Assembly (NCBI GenBank): GCA_949529445.1
Contig: CATISA010000018.1
Span: 1 to 64,000, forward strand
From: Alphaproteobacteria bacterium UBA4588
GTDB taxonomy: Bacteria; Pseudomonadota; Alphaproteobacteria; Puniceispirillales; Puniceispirillaceae
DNA length: 64,000 nucleotides
Reading direction: 5' to 3'
Shown here: positions 39,402 through 48,792 of the stretch, in pieces
How positions within the stretch are numbered: the stretch's first letter is position 1
How the letters are laid out: each line of letters starts with the position of its first letter
Program-made: the position numbers and the translations under genes
The notes under the pieces: generated by a model
Database searches by the model: none
Seen by the model: the letters and a program-made list of their open reading frames with translations, nothing else
Told to the model about the DNA's origin: nothing

Positions 39402-40313
39402 ATGAGTGTTTCGGTTGAAGCAATAGCAAAGGCAGGCGCAAATTGGTCAATAGAGGTAACACCAACAGGTGCGACAAAAATTAATAGTTTTGCGGCTTTG
39501 CTGGCTGAAAATACCAGTGTTAATGTCACTTTTCTGCCTGGTACAGACCCTAATGATACCATTGCGGTGGCAAAACGCCTGTCGGATGAAGGAATGAATG
39601 CTATTCCGCATATTGCGGCGCGCTCTCTTAGTGATAAAGATCAACTCGATGGATTGCTAAAACGCATGACATCAGAAGCGAATGTATCAGAAGTGCTTGT
39701 AATTGGCGGTGGTGTTGATAAGCCTGTTGGCGCCTTTGATAATACGATGCAGGTATTGAATACAGGTCTTATCCAGAAGTATGGAATTTCGCGGATTGGG
39801 GTATCTGGTCACCCAGAGGGTAGCCCTGATATTCATGATGATGCGCTTGCACAAGCCATAGCCGATAAAAATGCCTTTGCTGTTTCTGAGGGGCTAAGTC
39901 TCTATATGGAAACGCAATTTTGTTTTGATGCTGCCGCTGTTCTATCGTGGGAGCGCGCTATTCGCGAGGCAGGAAATGCATTGCCAATCAGGGTTGGTAT
40001 TCCAGGGCCGGCAACCATTAAAACGCTCTTCCGGTTTGCGCAGATTTCGGGCATTGGTCCGTCCATGCGCTTTATTGCTAAACAGGCCCGCAATGTTGCC
40101 AAGCTGATGACAGTACAGTCACCTCATCTGCTTCTTGCTGGGCTTGCTAATGGCATGAGCAATGCGCCAACAGGTGAAGATAAGTGCCTCATTCAGCATT
40201 TCCACTACTATCCTTTTGGCGGATTTGCCAAGACAGCAGCTTATGCTGATGCTGTTGCAAAAGGTCATATCAACCTCACTAAAGACGGAGGATTTGACGT
40301 ACAGGAAAGCTAA
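39402..40313 (+). CDS. MetF-like methylenetetrahydrofolate reductase, divergent
   Basis: A 303-residue protein of the MTHFR family, which reduces 5,10-methylene-THF to 5-methyl-THF. The N-terminal SIEVTP (E18) and VNVTFLPG, IPHIAARS (H70) and the C-terminal tract fit the family TIM barrel. The RGD motif that carries the flavin-site aspartate in E. coli MetF is replaced by GGGVD (102-106). It may be a divergent MetF or have another electron donor. The location in the corrinoid module suggests it supplies the methyl group. Confidence 0.83.
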   Translation: MSVSVEAIAKAGANWSIEVTPTGATKINSFAALLAENTSVNVTFLPGTDPNDTIAVAKRLSDEGMNAIPHIAARSLSDKDQLDGLLKRMTSEANVSEVLVIGGGVDKPVGAFDNTMQVLNTGLIQKYGISRIGVSGHPEGSPDIHDDALAQAIADKNAFAVSEGLSLYMETQFCFDAAAVLSWERAIREAGNALPIRVGIPGPATIKTLFRFAQISGIGPSMRFIAKQARNVAKLMTVQSPHLLLAGLANGMSNAPTGEDKCLIQHFHYYPFGGFAKTAAYADAVAKGHINLTKDGGFDVQES

Positions 40314-40382
40314 TTCGTGCTGTATCTGTCATAGGTTATCCCGAGTCTATTTTGTTAAGAGTTTTTCAGGAGTATTCATCAG

Positions 40383-41288
40383 ATGACTAGAACCGTCATT
40401 TCATCACATAAGCAGGAAATTATTATTGGATTTGATGCTCCGTTCTGCGTAATTGGAGAGCGAATTAATCCCACAGGCCGAAAATTGCTAGCTGCTGAAA
40501 TGGCAGAAGGTGATTATAGCCGCGTAGTATCAGATGCAATTGCCCAAGTAGAAGCAGGTGCTACTATGCTGGACGTTAATGCAGGTATTCCGATGGCAGA
40601 TGAGCCGCGGATTCTAGCTGAAGCTATTCAGTTAGTACAGTCAGTCGTTGATGTGCCACTTGCTATTGATAGCTCGATTGTTGAAGCGCTTGAAGCTGGC
40701 TTGTCCGTTTATCAAGGAAAGCCAATTGTGAATTCAGTTACTGGAGAAGAAGAACGTTTAGAAATAGTGTTGCCATTGGTGAAAAAATATGGCGCAGCGG
40801 TTGTCGCGATTTCGAATGATGAGACAGGCATTTCTGAAGATGCAAATGTGCGTTATGACGTCGCTAAAATGATTGTTGAACGGGCGGAAGATTATGGTAT
40901 TCCGCGCGAAGATGTGATTGTTGACCCGCTCATTATGCCGGTGGGCGCGATTAACCTTGCTGGTAGAACAGCGCTCGACCTGATTACCCGGCTACGCACC
41001 GAATTAAAAGTAAATACAACCTGCGGTGCATCAAATATTTCATTTGGCTTGCCGAACCGGCATGGTATGAATGCTGCCTTCCTGTCTATGGCAGCTGGAG
41101 CTGGCATGACATCGGCGATTATGAATCCACTTCATCCTGAAGAGATGACCGGTATCATGGGTGCAAATGTGATGAATGGTGTTGACCCTGAATGCCGAAA
41201 ATGGATCAAAAAATTCCGGGAGCCGGCTGCCGAAGGCGCTGCTGGAGGACGTGAGCGTCGTAGCAACAGGCGACGCGCTCGTGACTAG
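40383..41288 (+). CDS. Pterin-binding methyltransferase domain protein
   Basis: A 301-residue dihydropteroate-synthase-like protein equal to the methyl-THF-binding domain of MetH or to AcsE/MtgA methyltransferases. The motif GERINPTGR (25-33), the barrel strand TMLDVNAGIP (61-70) and DPLIMPVG are visible. It transfers the methyl between 5-methyl-THF and the corrinoid protein; direction cannot be read from sequence. The C-terminus is an arginine-rich tail (RRSNRRRARD). CAGGAG precedes the ATG. Homocysteine-binding residues are absent. Confidence 0.9.
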   Translation: MTRTVISSHKQEIIIGFDAPFCVIGERINPTGRKLLAAEMAEGDYSRVVSDAIAQVEAGATMLDVNAGIPMADEPRILAEAIQLVQSVVDVPLAIDSSIVEALEAGLSVYQGKPIVNSVTGEEERLEIVLPLVKKYGAAVVAISNDETGISEDANVRYDVAKMIVERAEDYGIPREDVIVDPLIMPVGAINLAGRTALDLITRLRTELKVNTTCGASNISFGLPNRHGMNAAFLSMAAGAGMTSAIMNPLHPEEMTGIMGANVMNGVDPECRKWIKKFREPAAEGAAGGRERRSNRRRARD

Positions 41289-41317
41289 CGCATATCTTGT
41301 CTGATAAGGATTTAAAC

Positions 41318-43348
41318 ATGTCAGATAATGGCGATCTTAAAATCGTTTTCACACCCTCTGGCCGTCAGGGTCAGGTGAAGGCAGGCACGAATCTTTTGCA
41401 GGCTGCACGTCAACTTGGCGTTGATATCGACTCTGTGTGTGGGGGACGTGCTATGTGTGGTCGCTGCCAGATTGATGTCGGGGTGGGTGAGTTCGCAAAA
41501 CATGGCATTCTATCGTCTGCTGAGGCTCTCACTCAGCCATCTGCCTCAGAAGCGCGCTATGCCGAAAAACGTAATCTGCCGCAGGGCCGCCGGCTTGCCT
41601 GCCAGTGTGAGCTTGTCTCTGATATTGTGATAGATGTGCCAGCAACAAGCCAGGTGCATAACCAGCTTGTTCGCAAAGAGGCTGATAACAGGCTGATTGA
41701 CCTTGCTCCGCCTGTGCGGCTTTGTTTCGTTGAGGTGCGTGAACCTGATATGCACGAGCCATCTGGCGATTTACGCCGGCTTGTCGAAGCTATTGAAGAG
41801 CAATGGCCAAGCCGTGTTACAGCGCCGATTAGCTGCGAATTGCATGTGATCAAACAGCTACAGAAAATATTACGGGCTGGCAAATGGCAAGTGACGATTG
41901 CGTTGCGTTCAGGCTACCAAATTGTGGCTATCTGGCCGGGGTTAAAGGAACAAATTCTAGGAGCCGCTGTTGATGTAGGGTCAACTACCATGTCGGCCCA
42001 TCTATGCGATATGAATAATGGTCAGGTGCTAGCCTCAACAGGAATTATGAATCCTCAGATACGTTTTGGCGAAGATCTGATGAGCCGGGTTTCCTATGGG
42101 TTAATGAATCCAGGCGGCGCTCAGGAAATGACAGCGGCCGTACGCGAAGGATTGCAGCAACTGATTGCAGGCGGGGCTGAACAGGCAGGATTTACCGCAT
42201 CAGATGTGCTGGAAGTTGTGCTGGTTGGCAATCCTGTGATGCATCATTTGTTGCTTGATATTGACCCTATTGAATTGGGTGGTGCACCATTTGCGTTGGC
42301 AGTTGATACAGCGGTTGATATCAAGGCAAATGATCTCGGGCTTTCTCTCCATCCGGGAAGCTCTGTTTATATCCTGCCCTGTATCGCAGGCCATGTTGGG
42401 GCTGATGCGGCAGGGGTTGTGCTGGCTGAAGGGCCGCATACAAGAGATGAAGTTGCGCTCCTGATAGATGTCGGTACGAATGCTGAAATTGTTCTGGGAA
42501 ATAAGCAAAGACTACTTGCGGCCTCCTCGCCAACAGGCCCGGCTTTCGAAGGTGCACAAATTAGCTCAGGTCAGCGTGCCGCCCCTGGTGCAATTGAACG
42601 GTTGAGGATTGATCCTGATACGCTTGAGCCACGCTTTTCAGTAATTGGCTCTGAGCTTTGGTCAGATGAAGAGGGCTTTGATGAGGCTATTCGTTTGACA
42701 GGCATCACAGGCATTTGCGGGTCTGGCATTATCGAGGCCTTAGCAGAGATGTATTTATCTGGGATCATTATGGCGGATGGCACAATTGATGGTAGCCTTG
42801 CGGAACGGTCTGGCCGGGTTGAGAGCGATGGCCGGACATTTAGCTACCGCGTCACTGATACGGTAAAAATCATTCAGAATGACGTGCGAGCTATTCAGTT
42901 AGCAAAAGCAGCCTTGCATGCAGGTTTCCGTTTGCTAATGGATAAGCTGGGCGTAGATAAAGTTGATAACGTTGTGCTGGCTGGTGCGTTTGGTACTCAT
43001 ATAGATCCCAAATATGCCATGGTGCTTGGTATGGTTCCTGATTGTGCGCTGGGTAATGTTATTGCAGCTGGTAATTCAGCCGGGGCAGGGGCCCGTATGG
43101 CGCTATTGAATATTCATGCCCGCGCTGAAATCGAAAAAACAGTGCGGCATATTGAGAAAATTGAAACAGCTGTTGAAGCTGATTTTCAGGATCATTTTGT
43201 ACGAGCAATGGCAATTCCACACAAAACAGACCCCTATCCAGCGTTATCGGCGGCTGTCTCTCTGCCGGCTCGGGATTTGAGTGATAATGTGCCGTCGGCA
43301 GACCCAACAGGTCGCAAACGAACCGGCAGACGTACCCGTTCAGCCTAA
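41318..43348 (+). CDS. 2Fe-2S/ASKHA corrinoid-activation protein, RamA-type
   Basis: A 676-residue reactivase. The N-terminal ferredoxin-like domain has C41-x5-C47-x2-C50 with a later C95 or C97, the plant-type 2Fe-2S pattern. A linker leads to an ASKHA ATPase domain with AAVDVGSTTMSAHL, LLIDVGTNAEIV, ICGSGIIEA and LAGAFGTH. Such proteins (RamA; DUF4445) reduce inactive Co(II) corrinoids to Co(I) using ATP. The ATG has AAGGA seven bases upstream; a TTG at 41297 is less likely. It is eight bases after the previous gene (or 29 from this start) and converges on ccmD. Confidence 0.93.
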   Translation: MSDNGDLKIVFTPSGRQGQVKAGTNLLQAARQLGVDIDSVCGGRAMCGRCQIDVGVGEFAKHGILSSAEALTQPSASEARYAEKRNLPQGRRLACQCELVSDIVIDVPATSQVHNQLVRKEADNRLIDLAPPVRLCFVEVREPDMHEPSGDLRRLVEAIEEQWPSRVTAPISCELHVIKQLQKILRAGKWQVTIALRSGYQIVAIWPGLKEQILGAAVDVGSTTMSAHLCDMNNGQVLASTGIMNPQIRFGEDLMSRVSYGLMNPGGAQEMTAAVREGLQQLIAGGAEQAGFTASDVLEVVLVGNPVMHHLLLDIDPIELGGAPFALAVDTAVDIKANDLGLSLHPGSSVYILPCIAGHVGADAAGVVLAEGPHTRDEVALLIDVGTNAEIVLGNKQRLLAASSPTGPAFEGAQISSGQRAAPGAIERLRIDPDTLEPRFSVIGSELWSDEEGFDEAIRLTGITGICGSGIIEALAEMYLSGIIMADGTIDGSLAERSGRVESDGRTFSYRVTDTVKIIQNDVRAIQLAKAALHAGFRLLMDKLGVDKVDNVVLAGAFGTHIDPKYAMVLGMVPDCALGNVIAAGNSAGAGARMALLNIHARAEIEKTVRHIEKIETAVEADFQDHFVRAMAIPHKTDPYPALSAAVSLPARDLSDNVPSADPTGRKRTGRRTRSA

Positions 43349-43486
43349 ATCTTTAGCTTTGTCGGATTTAGCAATATTGCGCGCGCGGATCAGTGAATGC
43401 AGGATACAGCCGCAGACAAATAGCCCTGCCAGAGCGTAGCTTGGCCAAATAAAGATGCCATATCCTGCCATATCAAAATTGGTCAT
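43340..43486 (-). CDS. ccmD: Haem exporter accessory protein CcmD
   Basis: A 48-residue single-helix membrane protein (helix about 9-32) with a basic C-terminal tail, at the end of ccmABC. CcmD helps release holo-CcmE from the CcmABCD complex. Its start overlaps the ccmC stop by four bases, so translation is coupled. It overlaps the end of the convergent activator gene by nine bases. The sequence motif is weak; the call rests on position, size and topology. Confidence 0.82.
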   Translation of the reverse strand: MTNFDMAGYGIFIWPSYALAGLFVCGCILHSLIRARNIAKSDKAKDLG

Positions 43487-44202
43487 GAGTAGTGTCCTCG
43501 TGCAGCCTGCCGGCGTTCTGCCAACATCCAGTTCATTCTGTGCAGAACAACCCAGAGAAAAAACAGCTGGAACCCTGCAAACATAAGCAGAAGCGGTGTT
43601 AGCATTGCTGCATCTATAGAAACCCCGCCAGAACGCAAAATACTTGCTGGTTGGTGCAAGGTATTCCACCACTCAACAGAAAATTTTACAATTGGCAGAT
43701 TGATAACGCCTACGAGCGCAAGAATGGCGGCAGGACGTACGCCGCGCCCTGGCCTGTCAAATCCGTTAGAAAGGGCGATGTGACCAACAAAGAAAAAGAA
43801 CAGCAAAAGCATAGAAGTCAGTCGAGCATCCCAGACCCACCATGTGCCCCATGTTGGATAACCCCATAAACTACCCGTAATAAGGGTGAGCCCAGCAAAC
43901 CCGCAGCCGATAGGGGCAATGGCGCGGGCCGCAATATCCGCGAGCGGATGCCGCCAAATAAGAGAAAAAAGCGCACAGATGCCGAGGCTAAGATAGCTCG
44001 AAAGTGCAAGCCACGCTGAGGGGACATGCACATACATGATACGAACAGTCTCTCCTTGCTGATAATCGGCTGGTGAGGCAAAGAGCGCATAATAAAGACC
44101 AGCCGTAAAGCTGAGTCCTGCTAGAAAAAGGCAGTAAGGCATCACGGGTGCAGTAATACGCTGAAAACGCCCCGGATTGGCAAGCTTGTCAAAAATACTC
44201 AT
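43483..44202 (-). CDS. ccmC: Haem exporter CcmC
   Basis: CcmC loads haem onto CcmE for cytochrome c maturation (System I). The haem-handling tryptophan-rich motif WGTWWVWD is at 118-125, with the external histidine H59 (YVHVPSAW) and a second in LHQPAS. Six helices. I prefer MSIFDKLANPGR as start; an ATG eight codons upstream is also possible. 239 residues. No ccmE, F or H genes lie in the window. Confidence 0.94.
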   Translation of the reverse strand: MSIFDKLANPGRFQRITAPVMPYCLFLAGLSFTAGLYYALFASPADYQQGETVRIMYVHVPSAWLALSSYLSLGICALFSLIWRHPLADIAARAIAPIGCGFAGLTLITGSLWGYPTWGTWWVWDARLTSMLLLFFFFVGHIALSNGFDRPGRGVRPAAILALVGVINLPIVKFSVEWWNTLHQPASILRSGGVSIDAAMLTPLLLMFAGFQLFFLWVVLHRMNWMLAERRQAARGHYS

Positions 44203-44286
44203 ATTATCCAGCTCCCATAAGAGCAATGCAACATATGCGGGTACAAAAAACCTGGATAGGTAGATAGCGTGCTTCTGCTCATTTTT

Positions 44287-44970
44287 CTACCTCTCTTCAA
44301 GTGCGGCAGAAAGTCCTGCCTGCCCTGCAAGCGGCGCCAGAACCAGAAGGACAGCTGTAAACGCGCCAAGTAGCAGAAGATAGACATGGGCTGGTATCTG
44401 AAGTGCTGAATCACTCATGCAGGCAGCATCTCCGGCAAGAACCCCAAAAATAAGAATAGGGACGGATAGGGGCAAAATAATCAGCGCAACAAGAAGTGCT
44501 GTTTTCCGTGCACCCAGCGTAATCGTCGCGCTGATAGTGCCCAGCAGCAATAAAGCCATCATACCCAAAGCGAGGCTTGCCAGTACATCACCTAGGCAGG
44601 AAAGTGGCAGATGAAGAATGAGCATCATTACAGGTGTCATAAGCAATAATGGCAGAACAGTCAGGCAGTACCAGCTTGCCGCTTTTGCCAAGACATATTG
44701 CCAGAGCCCTGCACCGGATAAGGCAACCTGTTCACACCATCCGGTGCGATAGTCAGCATCAAATAACCTGTCAAATCCTGGAAGGGCACTCAGCAAGGCA
44801 GCAATCCAGATAATCGAAATCCCTAGCTGCTGCAGTAGGTCAGGGCCGGGACCAAGGCTGAGGGGGAATAAAACGGCAATGAGGATAAAAAATCCTGCCT
44901 GCGCGAGACTATCTGTACTGGTGTGCCAGCCAAGCGCACATTCGCGACGGAAAAGAAAAAACAAGCTCAT
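44287..44970 (-). CDS. ccmB: Haem exporter membrane subunit CcmB
   Basis: The membrane part of the CcmAB ABC transporter. The 227-residue protein has about six helices and the CcmB patterns LGPGPDLLQQLGISIIWIAA and DYRTGWCEQ. The ATG overlaps the end of ccmA by four bases. In E. coli the complex uses ATP to release haem-bound CcmE rather than to move haem itself. Confidence 0.93.
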   Translation of the reverse strand: MSLFFLFRRECALGWHTSTDSLAQAGFFILIAVLFPLSLGPGPDLLQQLGISIIWIAALLSALPGFDRLFDADYRTGWCEQVALSGAGLWQYVLAKAASWYCLTVLPLLLMTPVMMLILHLPLSCLGDVLASLALGMMALLLLGTISATITLGARKTALLVALIILPLSVPILIFGVLAGDAACMSDSALQIPAHVYLLLLGAFTAVLLVLAPLAGQAGLSAALEER

Positions 44971-45629
44971 GACACATCCGTCTCTGGTGGTAGAAGAGTG
45001 ATGTGCTGTGAGGCATGATGTTGAAAGTCAGGGTTATGGCTTGCCAATATAACCCGTCCGCCTGCGTCCTTAAAAGCGTTAATATGCTTATGAAGCCGGA
45101 GCTGACTATCTGCATCAAGACCTGTCTCAGGCTCATCTAATAACCACAGAGCTGTTATGTCTGATGGGTCAAGAAGTGCTGTAAGGGCAAGGCGCTGGCA
45201 CTGTCCAGCGGACAAATATTTTACCTGACGATTTGCAAAGTCAGAAATCTGAAAAAGGTCATTATTAGAACGTTCAAATGCAGGATCTATGCGATGAAGA
45301 GCGGCAAGATGGCGAAGATTCTGCCAGCCTGTCAATTCCGGACTAAGGCCTGTGCAATTGCCAAGATATCGCGCTGGAAGAGGGCATTCTGGCTGATGCG
45401 GCCGATAAGCGGAGCCATCAAGCATAATGGCGCCGCTATGGGAAGGCAAAAACCCGGCAATCATGCGTAGTATGGTTGATTTCCCACTCCCATTCGGTCC
45501 TGTTAGGCAAACAACATCACCTGCGTTAACCAAGAAAGTCATCGGGAGGGAAAGACGCTTCCCACTGCGTTCTGCAGAAAGCTGTGATACCTTCAACGCG
45601 CCAGAATGAAATGTGACTTCTTGGGACAT
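44967..45629 (-). CDS. ccmA: Haem exporter ATPase CcmA
   Basis: The ATPase of CcmAB. Walker A GPNGSGKST is at 44-52, the signature is LSAGQ instead of LSGGQ, as in most CcmA, and Walker B is WLLDEPETGLD. 220 residues. First gene of ccmABCD; a separate acnB ends 48 bases upstream on the same strand, so read-through is possible. Confidence 0.95.
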   Translation of the reverse strand: MSQEVTFHSGALKVSQLSAERSGKRLSLPMTFLVNAGDVVCLTGPNGSGKSTILRMIAGFLPSHSGAIMLDGSAYRPHQPECPLPARYLGNCTGLSPELTGWQNLRHLAALHRIDPAFERSNNDLFQISDFANRQVKYLSAGQCQRLALTALLDPSDITALWLLDEPETGLDADSQLRLHKHINAFKDAGGRVILASHNPDFQHHASQHITLLPPETDVS

Positions 45630-45677
45630 GGCTATGGTATCAGAGGCGCTATTTCTTCAACTGCTTTGGGCGAAGTT

Positions 45678-48476
45678 TTAGAAGTGAGCTGACAAAGAGT
45701 TTCCTGCTTTAGTTGAAGGGGGTGAGAATTTTGTTAGGTCAATTCCCTTCACCGCTGTTTTGTACTCTTCAATAGTAGGCGTTCTGCCCAGAATTGCTGA
45801 CAGCACCACAACTGGTGTTGAGGCAAGAAGAGATTCACCCTTCTTATCTTCAGAATCCTCTACCACTCTGCCTTGGAAAAGCCGCGTAGATGTTGCCAAA
45901 ACAGTATCTCCCTTAGCTGCTTTTTCTTGATTTCCCATACATAAGTTACAGCCGGGACGTTCTAGATACAGAATATTCTCATATGTTTTTCGGGCAGTAT
46001 CTTTTGGAGCGTCATCATCAAATTCAAAGCCAGAATATTTTTGCAGAATACTCCAATCTCCTTCAGCTTTGAGTTCATCTATGATATTATAAGTTGGCGC
46101 CGCCACCACTAACGGTGCTTTGAACTCAACGGCACCGTCCTTTTCTTCAATGTTTCGGAGCATTTGAGCAACAATTTTTACATCGCCCTTATGCACCATA
46201 CAAGAACCAACAAAGCCTAAATCCACTAGCTTTTCTGCGTTATAATATGAAATAGGTCTAATCGTATCATGTGTATAACGTCGGGAGATATCTATATTAT
46301 TCACATCGGGGTCAGCGATCATTGGTTCATTAACTTCGTCTAAATCAATTGTCACTTCTTTAAAATATTGTGCATTTTCATCTGGCTTTAGGGCTGGGTT
46401 TTCTCCAGATGCAATCTCAGCAATGCGACGATTGGCTATCGTGATGAGCCCTTTAAGCATACCGTTGTCGTTATCCATACCCTTATCGATCATTGTCTGA
46501 ATGCGGCCAACGGCGATTTTGAGGGACTCTATTAGTGTCGCATCTTCAGAAATACATATTGACGCCTTGGCCTTCATTTCGGCTGTCCAATCTGTAAAGG
46601 TAAAGGCTTGGTCTGCAAGCAAAGTGCCTAGATGGACTTCAATAATTCTACCTTGAAAGACATTGTCCCCGCACTGTTTGAGCATCTGGATTTGAGTGGC
46701 ATGCACAATATCTCGGAAATCCATATGTTCAGCCATGGAACCTTTGAACGTTACTTTTACTGTTTCAGGGATGGGCATAGTGACCTCCCCTGTTGCTAAC
46801 GCAAGTGCTACCGTTCCGGAGTCTGCGCCAAAAGCAACTCCCTTAGACATTCGTGTATGAGAATCTCCCCCAATAATGATCGCCCAATCATCAACTGTGA
46901 TGTCGTTTAACACTTTGTGAATGACATCGGTCATTGCCGGATAAACACCATCGGGATCTCGAGCCGTAATGAGCCCAAAATGACTCATAAATTCCATGAG
47001 TTTCGGCGTATTTTCCTGCGCTTTGAAATCCCAGACAGATGCAGTGTGGCATCCGGACTGGTAGGCACCATCTACAGTAGGAGAAATCACTGTTGCCGCC
47101 ATACCCTCTAATTCTTGAGCTGTCATCAAGCCAGTAGTGTCTTGGGACCCAACAATATTTACCTTGACCCGCACATCAGCGCCGGCATGGAGGATCTTAT
47201 TGTCATCCACATCAAGCGCATTTGCGTTAAAAATTTTCTCGACCGCTGTTAATCCTTGATTCGGATGCGATACTCTTTTCGAGGGGGCAAAAGCAGATAC
47301 CAACTTAGTGTCTAGAGCGTCACAAGCAAAGCTTTGTAATTTTTTTCCAAAGACAATGGCATAAGAGCCCCCAGCTTTTATAAATTCGATTTTTTGAGGT
47401 GAAAATGAAGACGAGATATCTACTAGTTCTTCGTCACAATCTTCACTAAGTAGCTTTTTATCTCTAGTGTTGATGGTAAAAACTTTACCTGTCTCAACGG
47501 TATATTTTTCTTCAAGCACTGGTGAGCCGTCATTATTGAGGATTGGCTTACCGTCGGCATCTAATTTTTTTACCCAATTCTTAAGGTCTAAGCCTACCCC
47601 ACCGGTTACGCCAACAGTCGTTTGGAATATCGGAGAGATGCCATTTGTACCGGCAACGATAGGTGCGTTATTTACAAACGGAACATAAGGACTTGCCGGC
47701 TTGCCGGTCCATAGCGCGACGTTATTTATCCCAGACATTCGTGATGAGCCAACGCCCATTGTACCTTTTTCTGCAACCAGCATGACACGCTTGTCTGGAT
47801 GTTGTTTTTGGAGCGCCTGTATTTCAGTTTGAGCGGCTTCAGAGATCATACATTTTCCATGAAGCTCTCTATCAGAGCGGGAGTGAGCTTGATTGCCAGG
47901 AGAGAGTAAGTCAGTCGATATATCGCCTTCTGCTGCGACATATGCCACAACCTTTATCTGGTCATCAATATCTTCTAACTTCGTATAAAATTCTGCTTTT
48001 GAGTAGCTTTCGAGGATTTGTTTTGCGATGGGGTTACGCTCGTCATACGCCTTTTTCAAGCGCGCCATGTCAGCATCATACAAAAAGACTTGTGTCTTCA
48101 TAACATCGGCTGCGTCTCGTGCTATTTGAGGATTTTCCCCGAGCGCTAAATCCAGCAACACGTTAATGGAGGGGCCGCCCTTCATGTGTGAGAGAAGTTC
48201 AAAGGCAAATGCCGAAGAAATTTCATCTATTGTCATAGCGCCCGTGATGATTTCTTTCAGCATTCTGGCTTTACTTGCTGCAGCTCCCGTAGTGCCTGGC
48301 AGCGTATTAAAAATGAAAAATGTCAGTGACTGCTCTCTGTGCGGGCTGGATGGGTCCTTAATATTGGAAATGATCTCATCAAGCAGGGCACCATCATCTA
48401 TCGGTTTTGGCTGTAAACCCTGTTTTTTACGGTCGTTGATTTCATTTAGGTATTCGTTGTAAAGAACCATCATCAT
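45678..48476 (-). CDS. acnB: Aconitate hydratase B, long form
   Basis: A TCA-cycle enzyme with a 4Fe-4S cluster. The cluster cysteines are C759 (GSCMVHKGD), C843 and C846 (RPGCNLCMGN). At 932 residues it is longer than E. coli AcnB (865), and the 84-residue gap between C759 and C843 compares with 59 there. The N-terminal HEAT-like domain (KPIDDGALL, FAFELLSHMKGGPSINVLLDLALG) resembles Bacteroidetes sequences as I know them. The coding region is A/T-richer than its flanks. Three ATGs in a row; the third may be the start. Confidence 0.93.
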   Translation of the reverse strand: MMMVLYNEYLNEINDRKKQGLQPKPIDDGALLDEIISNIKDPSSPHREQSLTFFIFNTLPGTTGAAASKARMLKEIITGAMTIDEISSAFAFELLSHMKGGPSINVLLDLALGENPQIARDAADVMKTQVFLYDADMARLKKAYDERNPIAKQILESYSKAEFYTKLEDIDDQIKVVAYVAAEGDISTDLLSPGNQAHSRSDRELHGKCMISEAAQTEIQALQKQHPDKRVMLVAEKGTMGVGSSRMSGINNVALWTGKPASPYVPFVNNAPIVAGTNGISPIFQTTVGVTGGVGLDLKNWVKKLDADGKPILNNDGSPVLEEKYTVETGKVFTINTRDKKLLSEDCDEELVDISSSFSPQKIEFIKAGGSYAIVFGKKLQSFACDALDTKLVSAFAPSKRVSHPNQGLTAVEKIFNANALDVDDNKILHAGADVRVKVNIVGSQDTTGLMTAQELEGMAATVISPTVDGAYQSGCHTASVWDFKAQENTPKLMEFMSHFGLITARDPDGVYPAMTDVIHKVLNDITVDDWAIIIGGDSHTRMSKGVAFGADSGTVALALATGEVTMPIPETVKVTFKGSMAEHMDFRDIVHATQIQMLKQCGDNVFQGRIIEVHLGTLLADQAFTFTDWTAEMKAKASICISEDATLIESLKIAVGRIQTMIDKGMDNDNGMLKGLITIANRRIAEIASGENPALKPDENAQYFKEVTIDLDEVNEPMIADPDVNNIDISRRYTHDTIRPISYYNAEKLVDLGFVGSCMVHKGDVKIVAQMLRNIEEKDGAVEFKAPLVVAAPTYNIIDELKAEGDWSILQKYSGFEFDDDAPKDTARKTYENILYLERPGCNLCMGNQEKAAKGDTVLATSTRLFQGRVVEDSEDKKGESLLASTPVVVLSAILGRTPTIEEYKTAVKGIDLTKFSPPSTKAGNSLSAHF

Positions 48477-48533
48477 CTCAGAAAAATAGTGGTAAGGTCG
48501 GGAGGCTTATGAGCGATCTCCAGAATTATCGGT

Positions 48534-48562
48534 AGCATACTATTTTTGCCATACGATATCAA
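48534..48562 (-). promoter_or_regulatory. Candidate acnB promoter
   Basis: On the minus strand TTGATA (-35) is followed after 17 bases by TATGCT (-10), 58 bases before the acnB start. Five of six and four of six consensus matches. Predicted by eye only. Confidence 0.42.
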
Positions 48563-48624
48563 AACAAAAGGTAGTAAAGATAGTTTTATTCTGCCTAAAA
48601 CAGGGCTGTCCATAATGGGTCTTA

Positions 48625-48652
48625 TTGTTTTAAAAAACGGTTAAAATATAGT
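48625..48652 (+). promoter_or_regulatory. Candidate promoter for the helicase gene
   Basis: TTGTTT, a 16-base spacer and TATAGT lie about 140 bases before the start. The -10 is good, the -35 is weak, and the region is A/T-rich, so chance matches are likely. Confidence 0.28.
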
Positions 48653-48792
48653 TTTCGCTTTATTTGCTCGGAGTGCGGTCTTAAGAACCACTTAATATGA
48701 AGATTTATTTAGTTTGCAAATGGCTTTTTGAAATAGAAGATTGGCATCTATCCCTATTTTTATAAGTGCATTTTTTGAATGCAGAGATTTTT

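Larger units (their letters stand above)
48477..48792. other. AT-rich intergenic region between acnB and the helicase gene
   Basis: About 310 bases separate these divergent genes, notably A/T-rich. Besides the two promoter candidates given separately I see no ORF, RNA gene or strong hairpin. Confidence 0.5.
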
